NCBI RefSeq assembly: GCF_000264995.1
Contig: NW_006767433.1
Coordinates: forward strand, 3,227,521-3,291,520
Origin: Punctularia strigosozonata HHB-11173 SS5
Lineage: Eukaryota > Basidiomycota > Agaricomycetes > Corticiales > Punctulariaceae
Length of the DNA: 64,000 nucleotides
Reading direction: 5' to 3'
Shown here: positions 10,916-22,837 of the stretch, piece after piece
Numbering within the stretch: position 1 is the first letter of the stretch
Layout: each line of letters starts with the position of its first letter
Position numbers and translations under genes: made by a program
Notes under the pieces: generated by a model
Told to the model about the DNA's origin: nothing
The model's database searches: none
The model's input: only the letters and a program-made list of their open reading frames with translations

Positions 10916-13113
10916 GGTGTACGGTGAAGTCGGGGGGCTCCTGAGCGCAATGCTTCACCAGGCGTTGTCTGAACAGAGTCTGATGGTAATTTCCAGCGAG
11001 CTCAGTAGTGGAGTAAGGCGAGTCGTTCGGATACGTGGCGTTACAAACAAATCTGTTTAATTGGAAGTTACACCCCCCAGTCGGCCGCCTCGGCTGCCAG
11101 CGGTGTACAGAGGTGAAGCCATCAGTGGCTATGCAAACACTGCTACTTGAAAGAGCTTGAAAGTCGCATATAACTTTAAGGCAGTCATTTACTGAGGAAG
11201 AAACGCGGGTACCCTGATTAGTCGGCGAGGGCATGCACGTTCAGCTGTGTTTGCAATTCATATATATACATACACTGGACCACGCCATCGCAACAGTAAC
11301 CAGTCGAGGAGCTAGTAGATTTTCTAAGATGGCGATTCTCTGATCAACATCGACATGCACTACACAAATTCAGAGTCGTACCCGGAACAACAATACGACT
11401 AGGACTCCCGTCGCCACCATCTCGAAACGTATCCATATGCATCATTGCGTAGCTCAAAACTGACCGAGACTTGTGCGTCAGCGCAACAACAACGACATTG
11501 TCCACGGCATGCACCGAGTGTAGGGGAGCAATCCTCTACATGCAACTCTGCTAGAAGAATATTCGCGGACGACAGCAACGCTCCATTCGCAAGATGCGGC
11601 GTATGGAACCGCGTCGCCGAGCTTTCAATTCTGAGCAATGGAATGCGGAGCTGAGCATCATCGCCACGCCGCCGCCGACGCCGGCCAAGATGTTTCATCG
11701 TCATCGACGGGGCGAAGGAAGTATGGGAGAAACGCGCTCTTGCGATCAGGGTGGCCACACAGATCCAATGTCAGCTTGTGTTTCGGAAGCAAATGGAGAG
11801 CGTCATCCGCGATTCAGCACGAGGCGCACCCTTGGCTACTTTGCGCCGCACTGAGTGGGAGAGGGGAAGGAGCACAATGCAGCTTTCTGTATGAGCAGGA
11901 CCGTGACTCTCTTGGATGTCGAAGAAAGGGATGAGCAGTAATTGCTGTTGTTGCGTTCAAATCAAACCGTGAGAATGCGATGAGGGCAATAGAAACGCTC
12001 TCACCACGTGCGATATTGATGATGCGGGAACCCAACCTCTGCAGGCAAAAGCGGCCAGTGCACGAAGATGACGAGGATAGTCGATCTCTGGCCTGCCGGG
12101 AGCCCCGATTCTCAATGGTTTCTCGCCGTAGGAGAGCGACGAGGACTCGTGTAATCTTGACCGACAGTCATTCTCCCTGGGGACGGCATCTACGTGACAC
12201 AGAAGCCAGAGACGGATTCCAGGTCTCGTCTGGTACTGCAACGCCAATCGAGCAAGGTGTGGATCCGTGCTTTGCGTAGAACACGGCGCGCTTTCTTGCG
12301 ATCGGCGCATGGTCGGGTGTCCAGCTCATGCCGGGCAAACACGGAGAGGTTTTGGATCCTTCCGCATTCACGGGGATCCACCTCTCGAAGGGTTACGCGT
12401 AGCTCCACACGGCCGGTCACCCGGTGCGGGATCGGAGTTGATCGGACACAGACCGTCCTGGAAGTGTCATGATCCGCCTCAGTGCGTCGAGAAGCATGCG
12501 CGGACCATGGGCGTGGAACTCGGTAGCCTCGTGTAACGTCGACGAAGGCTTGCCAAAGATGGACCCAGACCGCCCCGCGCCTCGTGAAATGACGACGAGG
12601 CGAGGGAGTGTGGCGAAATGTGAGAGTGGTCCTAAAAAGGCAATTGCTGCCATACGCACGAACTGTTTTAAACAGTGACTGACCGCCATGTTCGTTTTCC
12701 AGCCCAACCACGCCGCCAATAATGCACGCAGGCCCAGCAGAGTGCTCGCTGTTGCGTTCATGAGCTAGCGCGTCAACCCAGTTCACCGCGATATCCTATC
12801 ACTATCCACAACCTACCCCCCTCGGCTACCCTTCGATATAGGCCCAAATTCCTCATCACACGTCCTATCTGCCGCTCGCTGGGCGGAAACCAGCCGCACT
12901 CCGCCAGATCGCATCCGCACCTTCAGGTAACGCTGATTTGTCTATGCCGCATCCGCATTATTGCTAACGGACCGCTCGCGGATCTCATTTCTTCCTCCTT
13001 CCTCTCGACACACACTGTCGCCCCTATTGCCTCTCGTTGATCACCCGTTGTGTTGACAATATATAGTAAGCTGCACGATATTTTAGGCTCCATTCACCTC
13101 CTTTCCCACCATT
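10916..13113. other. 2.2 kb region without an assigned gene
   Basis: Divergent region between the GH47 gene and the C2H2 factor. It holds several overlapping open frames on both strands, the longest being a 198-codon minus-strand frame at 12190-12786 and a 114-codon minus-strand frame from 12761 with a hydrophobic N-terminus. None resembles a known family and their mutual overlap prevents choosing one. The last about 300 bp are CT-rich, as expected for a promoter and 5' leader of the C2H2 gene. No transposon feature or tRNA was seen. Confidence 0.4.
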
Positions 13114-14978
13114 ATGAGCCCCTCTTACACCGTATTTGCCTCCGCTTCTTCGTTCCCTCACCTCGACTCTTCCAGCAGTCACATTGACGGTGTGATCTGG
13201 TTGCAAGACTTAGACTACCGTTCCGAGTCACCCTCCACTGGCGATCTATATCGTGAACGTCGACCCAGGACTCTCGAAATCGCACCCGCATTTCCTCCCG
13301 ATATATCAGCTCCTGTCGAGCCAAGCACTCCTAACCTAGCGATGTCCACCGTCGTCACCTCCCCGGGGTACATCGCATCAGCACGCGCAACGGCAAATAA
13401 TTCGGTTTATTCCTCTTCACACGACCGCAGCACAGAGGGCGACGAGCAATATCCAAGGCCTCATGTTCATCCATCAGCTGATACATACCTTCCACCCGTG
13501 CCCTTACCCGACTCGTACAGCGCATACGGCCAGTCTCACAGCGGGAGTGGACTTACGTTGTGGTCACCGCCAGGATACCCCAACGTGGCTTACCCTGCGC
13601 AAGCGAGGACGATGAACTACGCAGATGCACGAACACCGATAATGGATGGCGCAGTCATGCAGGCGCCCATAGCCGTAAGTCCCTACACTAAGTATACCGT
13701 TATATTCCCTTACAGAAGCGCTATACAAGGCCTCGTATGCAACCGCATCTCCATATTACGATCGAGCGGCGGGTTCCGACGTCAACTACTTCGCTGCAGC
13801 GGCACCGTACTCTTCAGCACCCTCAACCCCCACCCAGTATCATCAGCCCGACGGAGCGCAGTCTGCCGACTACACCCCTAGTCCGCCATCTCATGCACAT
13901 GCTTATGGTCGACACGAATATGGTGACTCTATTCCACCTCAGCCTGCCTTCACGGCGTCCGGAATGTTCACACCGACATCTTCTATAATCCTTTCTGCCC
14001 ATCGGCAAAACTCCGTCGAACCGAACTACACTGTCATGTCAGCTTCCTCGAGCGCGGAGGATTCAATGCGTTATAGCCATCACACCGCCTTTCCTACGTC
14101 GTCCTCCAGTTTCGCTCCTATCACCGGTGTCTCGCCTCCATTGGATATCTACGCAGAAGCCAGCTTGCGAGGCATCGACCCGCGGACCTTCGTCACGGAT
14201 GCTACTCCTACGAACTTGAGCGATGCGGAAGCCGAGCGCGAATACGATGACATGACCCTTGCTAATAGAAATGGCCGACTCTCTGATGCTGCCAGCATTT
14301 ACATGAGTGACGGTTCCTCCGACGAACTCAGGGCAGCAACCGACGATGATAGCGAATACGAAGAAGGCTCGGAATACGCAGCATCGGGATCCAAACGGCG
14401 GCGGACTATCAGCGCACCGGGTTCGGATGACCCTTGTTCCATTAAGTGCGAAGAGGTCGACCAGGATTTCACACCTATCGGAAACTCCAAACGCCTTCGC
14501 CCTGCGAGGAATGTTGTACCAACCCCCGTCCCGAATCTGACCAAGAAGAGTCGCGGCCGCCATGTACCAACGAGTCCCGTGTACGTTAAGGAGGTGAGTT
14601 TACGTCGTTCTACCAGTGATCACACGCTGATGAATTTCAAGAACGGCATTATGCGAGATGTGCGGGCATACACTTGCCAGGTGGCGGGGTGCAGTAAGCG
14701 ATTCGCTCGCGGAGAGCATCTTAAACGCCACGTGCGAAGTATACATACGAATGAAAAACGTATGTCTGCATGCGCTTCAATCCCCCATTCAGCGCTCACG
14801 GCATCCTTTAGCTTACAAGTGCGACTATCCTAATTGTTCGAAATCCTTCTCTCGCCACGATAACCTGCGGCAACACCTTCGTGTCCACAAGGACTTTTCA
14901 GCGCCGAAAGAGGATAATATCCCATCAGCCAGTAACTATTCGGCAGCCAGTCCTCGCTCCTTGCCTGATTCGCAGTAA
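13114..14978 (+). CDS. C2H2 zinc-finger transcription factor (copy A)
   Basis: Probable sequence-specific DNA-binding regulator. Four exons: 13114-13674, 13730-14593, 14642-14759 and 14812-14978, giving 569 residues. The long N-terminal part is Ser/Pro/Tyr-rich and disordered, with an acidic stretch DDDSEYEEGSEY (near residue 410) and a basic KRRR motif. A motif PNLTKKSRGRHVPTSP precedes two C2H2 fingers: YTC-x4-C-x12-H-x4-H and YKC-x4-C-x12-H-x3-H, with recognition helices RGEHLKRH and RHDNLRQH. The 52 bp intron between the fingers is phase 1. The gene at 31490-33256 is a clear paralog with the same motif, finger spacing and intron position. The RGEHLKRH/RHDNLxxH helices resemble fungal stress regulators of the Msn2 type, for which AGGGG-like targets are known, but target and role here are only inferred. 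Confidence 0.85.
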
Positions 14979-15389
14979 CCAGTGGAAATGGACCATTTGA
15001 TTTAGACTACATTTGCCTCCATTTTTAACATAACATACGTTCTCGCTCGATTTCTCCAGCCGACGTCGTATTGTAACGCACGGAGTGTAGCCCTATTACT
15101 GTAGCTTAGCCACCGCCAGTCGAGTCGTCCGAAATGTAAACATATTGTGTCCTTATTTCTAACTATGACGACCAATCACTCGTATGGGACAACTTTTCTG
15201 CCGGCCACTTGAACGCGACATACGTGATTATTCGTTATGAAGTATTACTCGCTCTACACGTTCCATTAATTACTCTATCGACATTCGGTTCATCGACGAG
15301 CGTGGGGATTAATTTCTTGACTCAGCGGTGAGGAAATATTAGGCGTTGATCTGTATGGAAGGTAACTTTGCGTTCATTTTCGGTCCAGA
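14979..15389. other. convergent 3' intergenic region
   Basis: About 410 AT-richer bases between the C2H2 gene and the F-box gene 3' ends. Nothing coding or repetitive was seen. Confidence 0.6.
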
Positions 15390-16613
15390 TCAGGGACCAT
15401 GAGGTGGCGTACGTACCGTCAGTGAGCGGAATAGGGTCGGATCGTTCGTGCATCGTAATTCAATCTCCTGCTCTCGGCATATCTCCGTAAGCCAACCGAG
15501 CAGTGGATGATCGTGTCCGTCCGGCCGGAGGAGGAGGGTTAACTTCCGCAGTACGCTACGCTCGTGTTCTCTACCGGGCAGGTATGTGGAGCGCAATTTG
15601 TGGATGATTCTGCATAGCGGTGTCTCGCTTCCAACGCCCAAGGCAAGATGCTCCACTCCTTGTGCTGCGGATTGACCTTCGCTATTCGGACCCGTCGTTC
15701 CTGCGAGGTCTTCAACAGTAACTGGCACCAGGATGTCATCGAGCACGGCGGTGCGAATTGATGAACTTTCTACTGAAAGCTCACGCAGGCGCAGCGGACC
15801 GCACGCTTTCAAGACCTCGCCTTCGGCATAGCCGCATTGGGGGATACGTAAGCTCTGGATTGTACTCGAGTGCCGGCGCAATAGATATTCAAGCAGGCAG
15901 GGATCGGGGCCACGCGAGAATTGCAGAGAGCGCAAGGGTGCGGCGGGCGTCAGCAACCCTTCTAGCCACGAGGACGTTGCGGACGGAGCAACATTTAATA
16001 TGAGGGTTTCGAGGGATAAACCTGTGGGGGTCCGCTGGTTTGCATTGTCTACGCAGAACTCAGGCGCCATCCCCGACAAACTGATCGTTTTGACGGAGCG
16101 GTAGACAGACAGGTACGATTCGAGCAGGCGGGGGCTATCGGACCAGTTGTTGAACCTGAGCGAGCGGATCTGAGGACCGCAATGGAGACGTCGTAAAGTT
16201 CTGGTATGTATCGTCGGTGCCACTCGCGGACCAGGACCACGTTGTCCGTAAATGGATATGCCGAGTTCAGAAAGCCTAGGGCAACAGCATATGACGTCTG
16301 CCATCTGATCGTAGCTCAAGGCATCCGGCTGCCCGCCAAAGTCAACGGTGATATCCATGACGAGCACGATGGATGCCAGCCTTGGCGATGCGGTTATGGC
16401 GGATACGAAGGAATGATATGACTTTCCCGAGCTGATGACGACGTGTCGAAACAGAATATTGTGAGAGAGCTCCTTCCACATTGGAGAGACGAGTGAGAGG
16501 ATGGATAAAACTGTTCTGTCAGGTCGTGTGGTGCTGCTGCATGCTGCGAACTGCAGGATATCGAAGACTATTTCAGGGGGGAGACGGGGTAGCGAAGGTG
16601 GTGACTTGCGCAA
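15390..16613 (-). CDS. F-box domain protein
   Basis: Single-exon 407-residue protein. Residues about 8-60 form an F-box: LPRLPPEIVFDILQFAA, followed by LSILSLVSPMWKELSHNILFRHVV. F-box proteins link a substrate to Skp1-Cul1 ubiquitin ligase. The remainder is leucine-rich with loosely repeated beta-helix-like units (for example LRRLHCGPQIRSLRFNN, LRSLQFSRGPDPCLLEYLL, LRLRELSVESSSI), as in the large, divergent F-box/LRR families of mushroom-forming fungi. No canonical substrate can be named. The start is the first ATG before the F-box. Basidiomycete genomes hold many such genes, often fast evolving. Confidence 0.8.
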   Translation of the reverse strand: MRKSPPSLPRLPPEIVFDILQFAACSSTTRPDRTVLSILSLVSPMWKELSHNILFRHVVISSGKSYHSFVSAITASPRLASIVLVMDITVDFGGQPDALSYDQMADVICCCPRLSELGISIYGQRGPGPRVAPTIHTRTLRRLHCGPQIRSLRFNNWSDSPRLLESYLSVYRSVKTISLSGMAPEFCVDNANQRTPTGLSLETLILNVAPSATSSWLEGLLTPAAPLRSLQFSRGPDPCLLEYLLRRHSSTIQSLRIPQCGYAEGEVLKACGPLRLRELSVESSSIRTAVLDDILVPVTVEDLAGTTGPNSEGQSAAQGVEHLALGVGSETPLCRIIHKLRSTYLPGREHERSVLRKLTLLLRPDGHDHPLLGWLTEICREQEIELRCTNDPTLFRSLTVRTPPHGP

Positions 16614-17636
16614 GTCACGGCATGTCTGGTAGTGAACCTGTGAAGACGTCTGTATAAGATCAAAGGAAATGTCGTGACGGAGTGTCTAAAATCGGAGTTG
16701 ATTAGAAAAAACCCGCAGAGGAGTGAATCAAACACACTTCATCGCTCTGCAATGGCCTCCATCGCCACAAGTTGAGTTGGTATCCACCGTAGCCCATCTT
16801 GCGTCGAACACTGCAAGAGGGAGCTGACGGGCTGCAGAGAGAGCCATCTCGACGACACCGTGCCTCTATTTGTATGCGAGGTGAAACGTACCGAGCCTGA
16901 CGGAGCTTCGCCGGAAAGCGGCGCCATCATTATTGCTTAGACTCACCGTGGGAGGATTTCAAACCATGGCATCGAAGCGCCGGATCAACGTGTGTTCCCA
17001 TCCCATCATCCCGACGGGACGCACATCGTTGTTGTGAGACGAGAATAGAGATTATATTACAGTCTGATGGGGTTATTCGAGTTTCTATTCATCCGGATGC
17101 AAGGTTGGTGTAGCACATCACCTTTCGTGACTCTGAGAGTGAAGACAGCTATACGCCGCGTCCGAGTGCCGGTCGGTTACAGTGACGGCGCGGCGGGAAT
17201 TCATTTCAGCGCAAGCATAATAAGGGACTGCGGCGGCCTAGAGGCTGCATGCAGCAGGTAACAGCGCCGGTTGTGCGCGCGTTACATATGTGGTTGACAT
17301 CATGTTGGCAGCTCAAACGCCCCCGTGTTTTCATCTCACCGGGGACGCGTAAAGCATTGAGGGAGCGCTCGTTCCGTGATCGACTAGTGAAAATCATGTC
17401 CGATTCAGCTTGACCAAGCGGTACAGAATGTGGAGAGGGCCATTTACGCCGTCGACAGAACAATAGAGGACCGAGAAGTTCCGCGTCATCTCAGAGTTCT
17501 TGAGCCGAGTCAGAGCCTGAGTCGTCGAGCCCCGCGGGCCACGCGCTAAACACGTCGCACGTGCCCATCCGCCTGTGTAGCGCGTTTCGGTTTCTCGCAG
17601 GCATTTGACCTCATCCTCCACGAACGAAGAACGATC
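16614..17636. promoter_or_regulatory. divergent promoter region (F-box / centrin)
   Basis: About 1 kb between two divergent starts. Only short, non-homologous open frames occur. No clear TATA box or repeat was identified. Confidence 0.45.
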
Positions 17637-18413
17637 ATGTACTCGGCCTCTGCTGCGCAAAAAGCCAAACGCCGCACTCACCAGCGGCCCGAGCTCTCTG
17701 ACGAACAGAAGCAGGAAATCAAGGAGGCATTCGAGCTCTTTGATACCGTACGTAGTGCTTCTCAACGCGCACATAGCACCAGCGAACCGACTTCGTTCAC
17801 TTTGAAGCTCCGAGAGCGCGCCCATCTGCTCCATATGACGCGAACTATGTCGTGATTCAGAAGGCTGACATGCTTGTGCTTGTAGGACAAAGACGGCGCG
17901 ATCGACTATCATGAACTGAAGGTTGCTATGCGTGCTCTGGGTTTTGACCGCAAGAAGGCGGAAGTGTTGAAGATACTGCGAGATCACGATAAATCAGGCC
18001 ATGGTCTGATGGAGTTCGAGGACTTCGCGAAAGTTAGTGAGTAAAACATTCTGTTACTCGTCGCTCTGCCCCGACTCTGAGGGCCGCCAGGTTCGAGGTC
18101 ATGAACTGACGGTGCTGCAACAGTGTCAGAGCACATACTTGCCCGTGACCCCATGGAGGAGATAAGACGTGCATTCCAGCTCTTCGACGATGATAACACG
18201 GGTAAAATTTCATTGCGGAATTTGAGACGTGTAGCCAAGGAGATCGGCGACCGGCTGGAGGATGACGAACTGTACGTCTGGTTCGTTCATCATCCCGCGG
18301 TAGTGATGACCGACATTGTCAACAGTCAAGCCATGATCGACGAATTCGACCTTGACCAAGATGGCGAGATAAACGAGCAAGAATTCTTCGCTATCATGAC
18401 GGACGACGCGTAA
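17637..18413 (+). CDS. CDC31: centrin (caltractin), EF-hand protein
   Basis: Calcium-binding protein of the spindle pole body half-bridge; centrins also serve in nuclear pore export and DNA repair complexes. Four exons: 17637-17747, 17886-18036, 18124-18271 and 18326-18413, total 165 residues. The basic N-terminal tail ([20 protein letters not shown]) is typical of Cdc31. EF-hand 1 is complete ([12 protein letters not shown]), EF-hand 2 ([12 protein letters not shown]) is partly degenerate, EF-hand 3 ([12 protein letters not shown]) and EF-hand 4 ([12 protein letters not shown]) follow, and the C-terminus FFAIMTDDA is short as in fungal centrins. The spliced linker [19 protein letters not shown] matches the centrin signature and separates it from calmodulin. 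A 197-codon antisense frame over this gene is a shadow. Confidence 0.93.
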
Positions 18414-19109
18414 AGCATTCCTCTATCCCTTTGTTTGGGTTGTCATTGTTCTCGCGCATCCTGCATCCGATAACCACACATCGTCTGTCCGTATGTACGA
18501 TCTTCGTCACGTTTCTCATGGCTGGGATCGCTGAAGCTGCAATGCGCAGACCTGTCACTCACCTATAATACACTGCTACAATCTAGTTTGTCCCTAACCA
18601 CGTACCGCACGATTCTTGATTGTCGTGTTTCATCATTGCGACCTCTAACAATCGTACACAAGTGCATGTATAGTAGTAGAGCTTGATGATAACACTCGTA
18701 ACAGACCGACTATACATGAACCGGACAGCACACCCGTAATGATGTTCCAGGAAAAAATCGACATGCCGGGCCCTCCGAGGTGTAGGCCGCGACACTTCCT
18801 AGCCTGCGAATGATCTCGGAGAGTCAATGGCCCCAGGGGGTCACTGGCACTGACTTTCGACGGTTGTGTCTTCGCCGTGCAGCGTGGCATTCTCTCAAAG
18901 AGCATAGATGCGAAATTTGAGATTTTATATGCCAACGCTTTTCCCACGCCTCCTCGGCGTCGCGACTCTCGGGCGTTGGCTCGGAGTATACCCAGGTGTT
19001 TGCTCGTGTTCCCTTGCTCCTGCCAGCGCCGTGTTGCTTGCAGCATAATAACGCTCGATTCCGGAGTGGAACAGCAGGCTTGAAACTCCAGCCAAGCCTT
19101 ATTGCCACC
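18414..19109. other. intergenic region between centrin and uS15m genes
   Basis: About 700 bp between two plus-strand genes. Open frames on both strands are short and not conserved in appearance. Nothing supported. Confidence 0.5.
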
Positions 19110-20128
19110 ATGTTGCGCGCGGCTCGTACGTTGCCCTTGAGAATTGCGAACCCCATGTACTTCCAGCCCTTACTTTGCTCTGACAGTGGCCCGTGCCATC
19201 GTCTCAGGAGGGCAGTCATCGACATCCGCGTTTCACACGTCCTCAATTGTGCGCGCTGGCCTGAACAAAACGAAGCAGAAGGCTCGCGCAATAAGACGCT
19301 CCAACACCGAACTCAAGGCCGAACGCCAACGTCTCGATGCCGAGAGACGACCCCATGTCGTTCTAGGGACTCGTCCCGGGGAGGAGGAAACGCTGTGGGC
19401 CCACTGCGATCTCGCAAAAATCATTATTACTTCAAAGGATGTCGAAGCGGTGTCGACCAGCACGCCTCCCCGTCACTCTCGCGTTACGCAGGCCGCTCCC
19501 GAGGATGGATTTGGAGAAGAGTACAAATTCGACCTACCCAACGTAGACACCGTCAAGTTGCCTCCGCATCTCAATTACGGTGTCTCCGGCGCACAGCAGG
19601 AAGAGCTCGTCCGCATTCTGCCTGCTCTCACGGCGCAATCCCGAGCGGAACAATACCAAACGCAACAATCCCTGTACACTTCTCATTATGTGGCAGCTCT
19701 CCCGGCGGCGCTCAACCAGGAAGTACATAAAGCCAACATGCTTGGGAAGGTTATGGACTTGAGGAATGCGAATGCTGGTGGCATAGCCTACGAGAACAGG
19801 AGGAGGATAATTGCTGCCTTTTCTGAGCCTGAGAAACCCCAAGATACAGGGAGGCCAGAAGTACAAGGTTTGTTGCCCTCTTCTGGACTGTTTTCATTAC
19901 TGATCGCCACCTTTAGCCGCGCTCCTGACCCTGCAAATACGTAACCTCTGGTCGCACTTGACACGGTATAAGAAAGATATCCGCAACAGACGGAGCTTGC
20001 GCGAGCTTGTGCACAAGCGAGCAAAAATACTTAAGTATTTGAAACGCAAGCATCGTGACCGTTATGATATCGTGCTGGAGCGGTTGGCCCTTCACCCAGA
20101 GGCCGTGGAAGGGGAGCTAGTAGTCTAG
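19110..20128 (+). CDS. MRPS28: mitochondrial ribosomal protein uS15m
   Basis: Small-subunit mitoribosomal protein of the bacterial S15 family. Exon 1 is only 16 nt (19110-19125); a 61 bp intron leads to exon 2 (19187-19867), and a 49 bp intron to exon 3 (19917-20128). With this splicing the N-terminus is MLRAALARAIVSGG followed by FHTSSIVRAG, a good mitochondrial targeting signal with the FHTSS motif common in fungal mitoribosomal proteins. A long charged linker follows. The S15 core lies at the C-terminus: the helix bundle with LTRYKKDIRNRRSLRELVHK, then AKILKYLKRKHRDRYDIVLE. The start ATG is preceded by a favourable GCCACC context. Product assignment is firm for the C-terminal domain. Confidence 0.88.
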
Positions 20129-20207
20129 TCGTTTATCCTATCATAGACTCCGTCACTGGGTATAATCATGCAATTACGGGAAGCATCTGTCTAATCTGCA
20201 TACAGCA

Positions 20208-22486
20208 TCATATGAAATGAGCAGCTATCTTCCGGTTTTCCGCTTCGTCTGCAGCGACCTCATCGTCTTCGCCTTCTCGCGGTTTTTGTTTTTGATGTTT
20301 GCATCGGTGTAGAAGTTGCTCGCTTTTCGCTACGACAGATCCGGTCAGCGTTCTCCTGCTAACGTGGATCTTTCCAAATACCTTGTTCGTTTTCATGCGC
20401 GGATTTTTGATATTTTGTTGAGACACCGAGGTTGACGCTTCTTCAATAGCCGCTAACTCGCCTTCGCCAGACGAAGACGGCTCAAACGAAGCATCTCCCT
20501 CATCTTTACTTTCGGGGAACACATCGCCCCACGACAAACCAGTAAATTCATCTTCCTCATCATCAAGCTCTTCCTCATCATCCTCTTCACTTGCATCGTC
20601 GGTGCTCCTTTCCCCAGCGTTTGCTTCCTCGTCCCCAGAGTCCACAGTGACTTGGGCATCCTGCTCGATAGGCCGAACATCCTCAGGGATGAACACATTC
20701 TTCTGGATGATACTGCCAAGATTTTGCTTTGGACCGACGATAGTCTTCTCGTCCTCCGTCACCGCCTTGTTATTCTCGCGAGGGAGGGATTTGCGAGTAG
20801 CCTTGGCTTTTTCTTTTGCCTCTCGAAGATTTAGCTCCTCCGTGCGCTCCGGGGGCGGGACAAAGAACGGTATCCGTCCACGAACCCAATCACTCAGAAT
20901 AATCTTCGCGACGCCATCCATATCGGGCTCGCCGCCTTTTAGTAGGCGACCCTTCATCCGCGCCAGCTTGTCCAAGAGGACCTCGGCATCCCAAGTCTTG
21001 CTTGGCTTTTGCTCATCGGGGAGTGGAACACCATACGTGCGTGCGAGATATATCGGCTTGACTCGCTCTAATAGCGACGGAATATGTTCTGAGGGGGTGG
21101 CAAGCGCTTCAACGCGAACGACGCCCTTGAGCACGGTGGCCGTTTGCGAGTCGTGAGCGGAAGTAGGAACGATTCCCGGGCAGTCTATGAGGTATATCTT
21201 ACGCGTGAGGGTGATGTATTGCCAGACCTATAGGTCCTTCAGTAGACTGCTTGAACGAACAACCTCTCAACGTACCTTAGTCTCCCCCGGAACAGGAGCC
21301 ACGTTGCACACCTTGCCGCTCTTCAGGGTATTGATCACGCTGCTCTTTCCTACGTTGGGATAACCGACGAAACCGACTGAAATTTGTTTCTTGTCGGAGT
21401 GGAGCTGGGAAAATTGTCGGAGGAGTTGAATAAGGGCTCCTTTACCAAACGCGTGGTTCGGGGAGGCGTGAAATGCGAGTGTTGGGTAGCGAGGCGTCAG
21501 ATGTTGAATATAACGCTGCGTCACCCACCCCGGAACGAGATCACACTTGTTGATAACAAGTACGACTTGCTTGTGCGCCTTTTCCTTGCGGATGTATTCG
21601 AGGACGGACTCGCACATTGTGCCCAAAGGATCGCGAGCGTCGAGGATATGCAGTACCACGTCAGAGGAATCGATGACTTTGTAAAGCTCGCCGTAAATGC
21701 GGCGCGAGGTTCCCTTGGCATAAATGGGCTCTATGATGTCCGCATGGGTGGGTGCATCCGGTTTCGGCATGGCAGAGCCTTTCGAATTGGTAAGTTTCGT
21801 GTAAAGTTTCGAAGTCCACGGATCCACGTACTTGAAGGTCCGACGATGGTGTCTCCTCTGAGTTCAGCCTCCTCCGCTGCCGCTGCTCCGAGCTTTCCCA
21901 GTTCCTCGAAGGTACCAACTTCTATGCGAGCCTTCTTGCGCTGAGCCTTTGGGCCGAATGTTTCGCCAAATGGCTCGGTCTCGACAATGTGTGAACGCTA
22001 GAAAAATTCGTCTATGAAACCACGGTAGGGAGAGCCATCAACTGGCACACCTTGCGCAAATTGGGATTCGCGGCGTCGTCTAATAGTGCCATAGGCAGTT
22101 TGTTACGGCGCAGGAGCACAGAGTAAGGATCATGCTTCTTGTTGCCCAAGCCTGTACGAAAGTGGTCCAAGGCCGTTTGTGAGATGACCCTAGTATTACC
22201 TGCGACTGAAGTCAGACTCGATCATCCTAAGGCCGCGAATTCCGCTTCACTCACCAAACCATCTCCGATCTGGTTGAACTCGCCCAGGGGTTGTTTCGTC
22301 CTCCCCTTTCTGAAATGCGGCAGCCTGTATGATCTTGCCGTCCCGGTCTCGAACGGGTTTTCCGCCGTTCAGCATCTTGACCCTGGCAGCCTGTTTCGCA
22401 TTTCTATAGAAGTTTTCCCCTTTAACCTTCTTCATGTGTGGGGATTTTGCCTGTGAGGAAGATGAATCTTTCTTGACTGGCGCCAT
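20208..22486 (-). CDS. NOG2: nucleolar GTP-binding protein 2 (60S ribosome assembly GTPase)
   Basis: Circularly permuted GTPase that binds pre-60S particles near the peptidyl-transferase centre and holds the place of the export adaptor Nmd3. The permuted motif order is visible: G4 NKCD, then G1 GYPNVGKSS, then G3 DCPG ([13 protein letters not shown]). The N-terminus ([11 protein letters not shown]...[21 protein letters not shown]) and the stretch [53 protein letters not shown] match NGP1NT and Nog2 core. The C-terminal about 300 residues hold the conserved [11 protein letters not shown] segment, [13 protein letters not shown], and a long acidic stretch (about residues 540-570). Several short introns lie at about 21230-21280 and 21830-22250. 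The ATG at 22484-22486 was chosen because a longer in-frame extension lacks conserved features. Its stop is only 79 bp from the stop of the convergent uS15m gene. Confidence 0.92.
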
Positions 22487-22837
22487 CTTTGCTGCAGGGT
22501 CCGCTGTGGAAGGGAGAGACCACGGATCTGCAAAGATGGCGGCATCGCCACCATAGGCCCCTAACCTGGGGTTAGATAAACCACATTGCTCCCGGTACAT
22601 TTCTCAAGGTCGTGGACCAGGTATACGAATATATGACGTCTGGCAATACTGAGTGGGTTGAAGAGCTGCCATGTATAATGTGATAGATTGCGAAAGCACA
22701 AACTCATAGTCTGTACGCAGCAAAGTCATTTGTTCGACGCCGCCAATAGTTGTGGCATTTGAAGTCACCCGACACCCTCTGGTCTCAGTACACTACGAAA
22801 GGATATCGTCGATCATTTTCGCGTCATATCATCTAGA
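22487..22837. other. intergenic region between GH3 and NOG2 genes
   Basis: About 350 bp upstream of NOG2 and downstream of the GH3 gene, both on the minus strand. Nothing recognisable beyond what a promoter would need. Confidence 0.5.

Noticed and set aside
12190-12786. 198-codon minus-strand open frame as a gene
   Set aside because: Arg-rich, no recognisable domain, overlapped by another open frame on the same strand; not enough to call a gene.
17394-17987. 197-codon minus-strand open frame
   Set aside because: It lies antisense over the centrin exons and upstream leader and has no family resemblance; centrin is certain on the plus strand.
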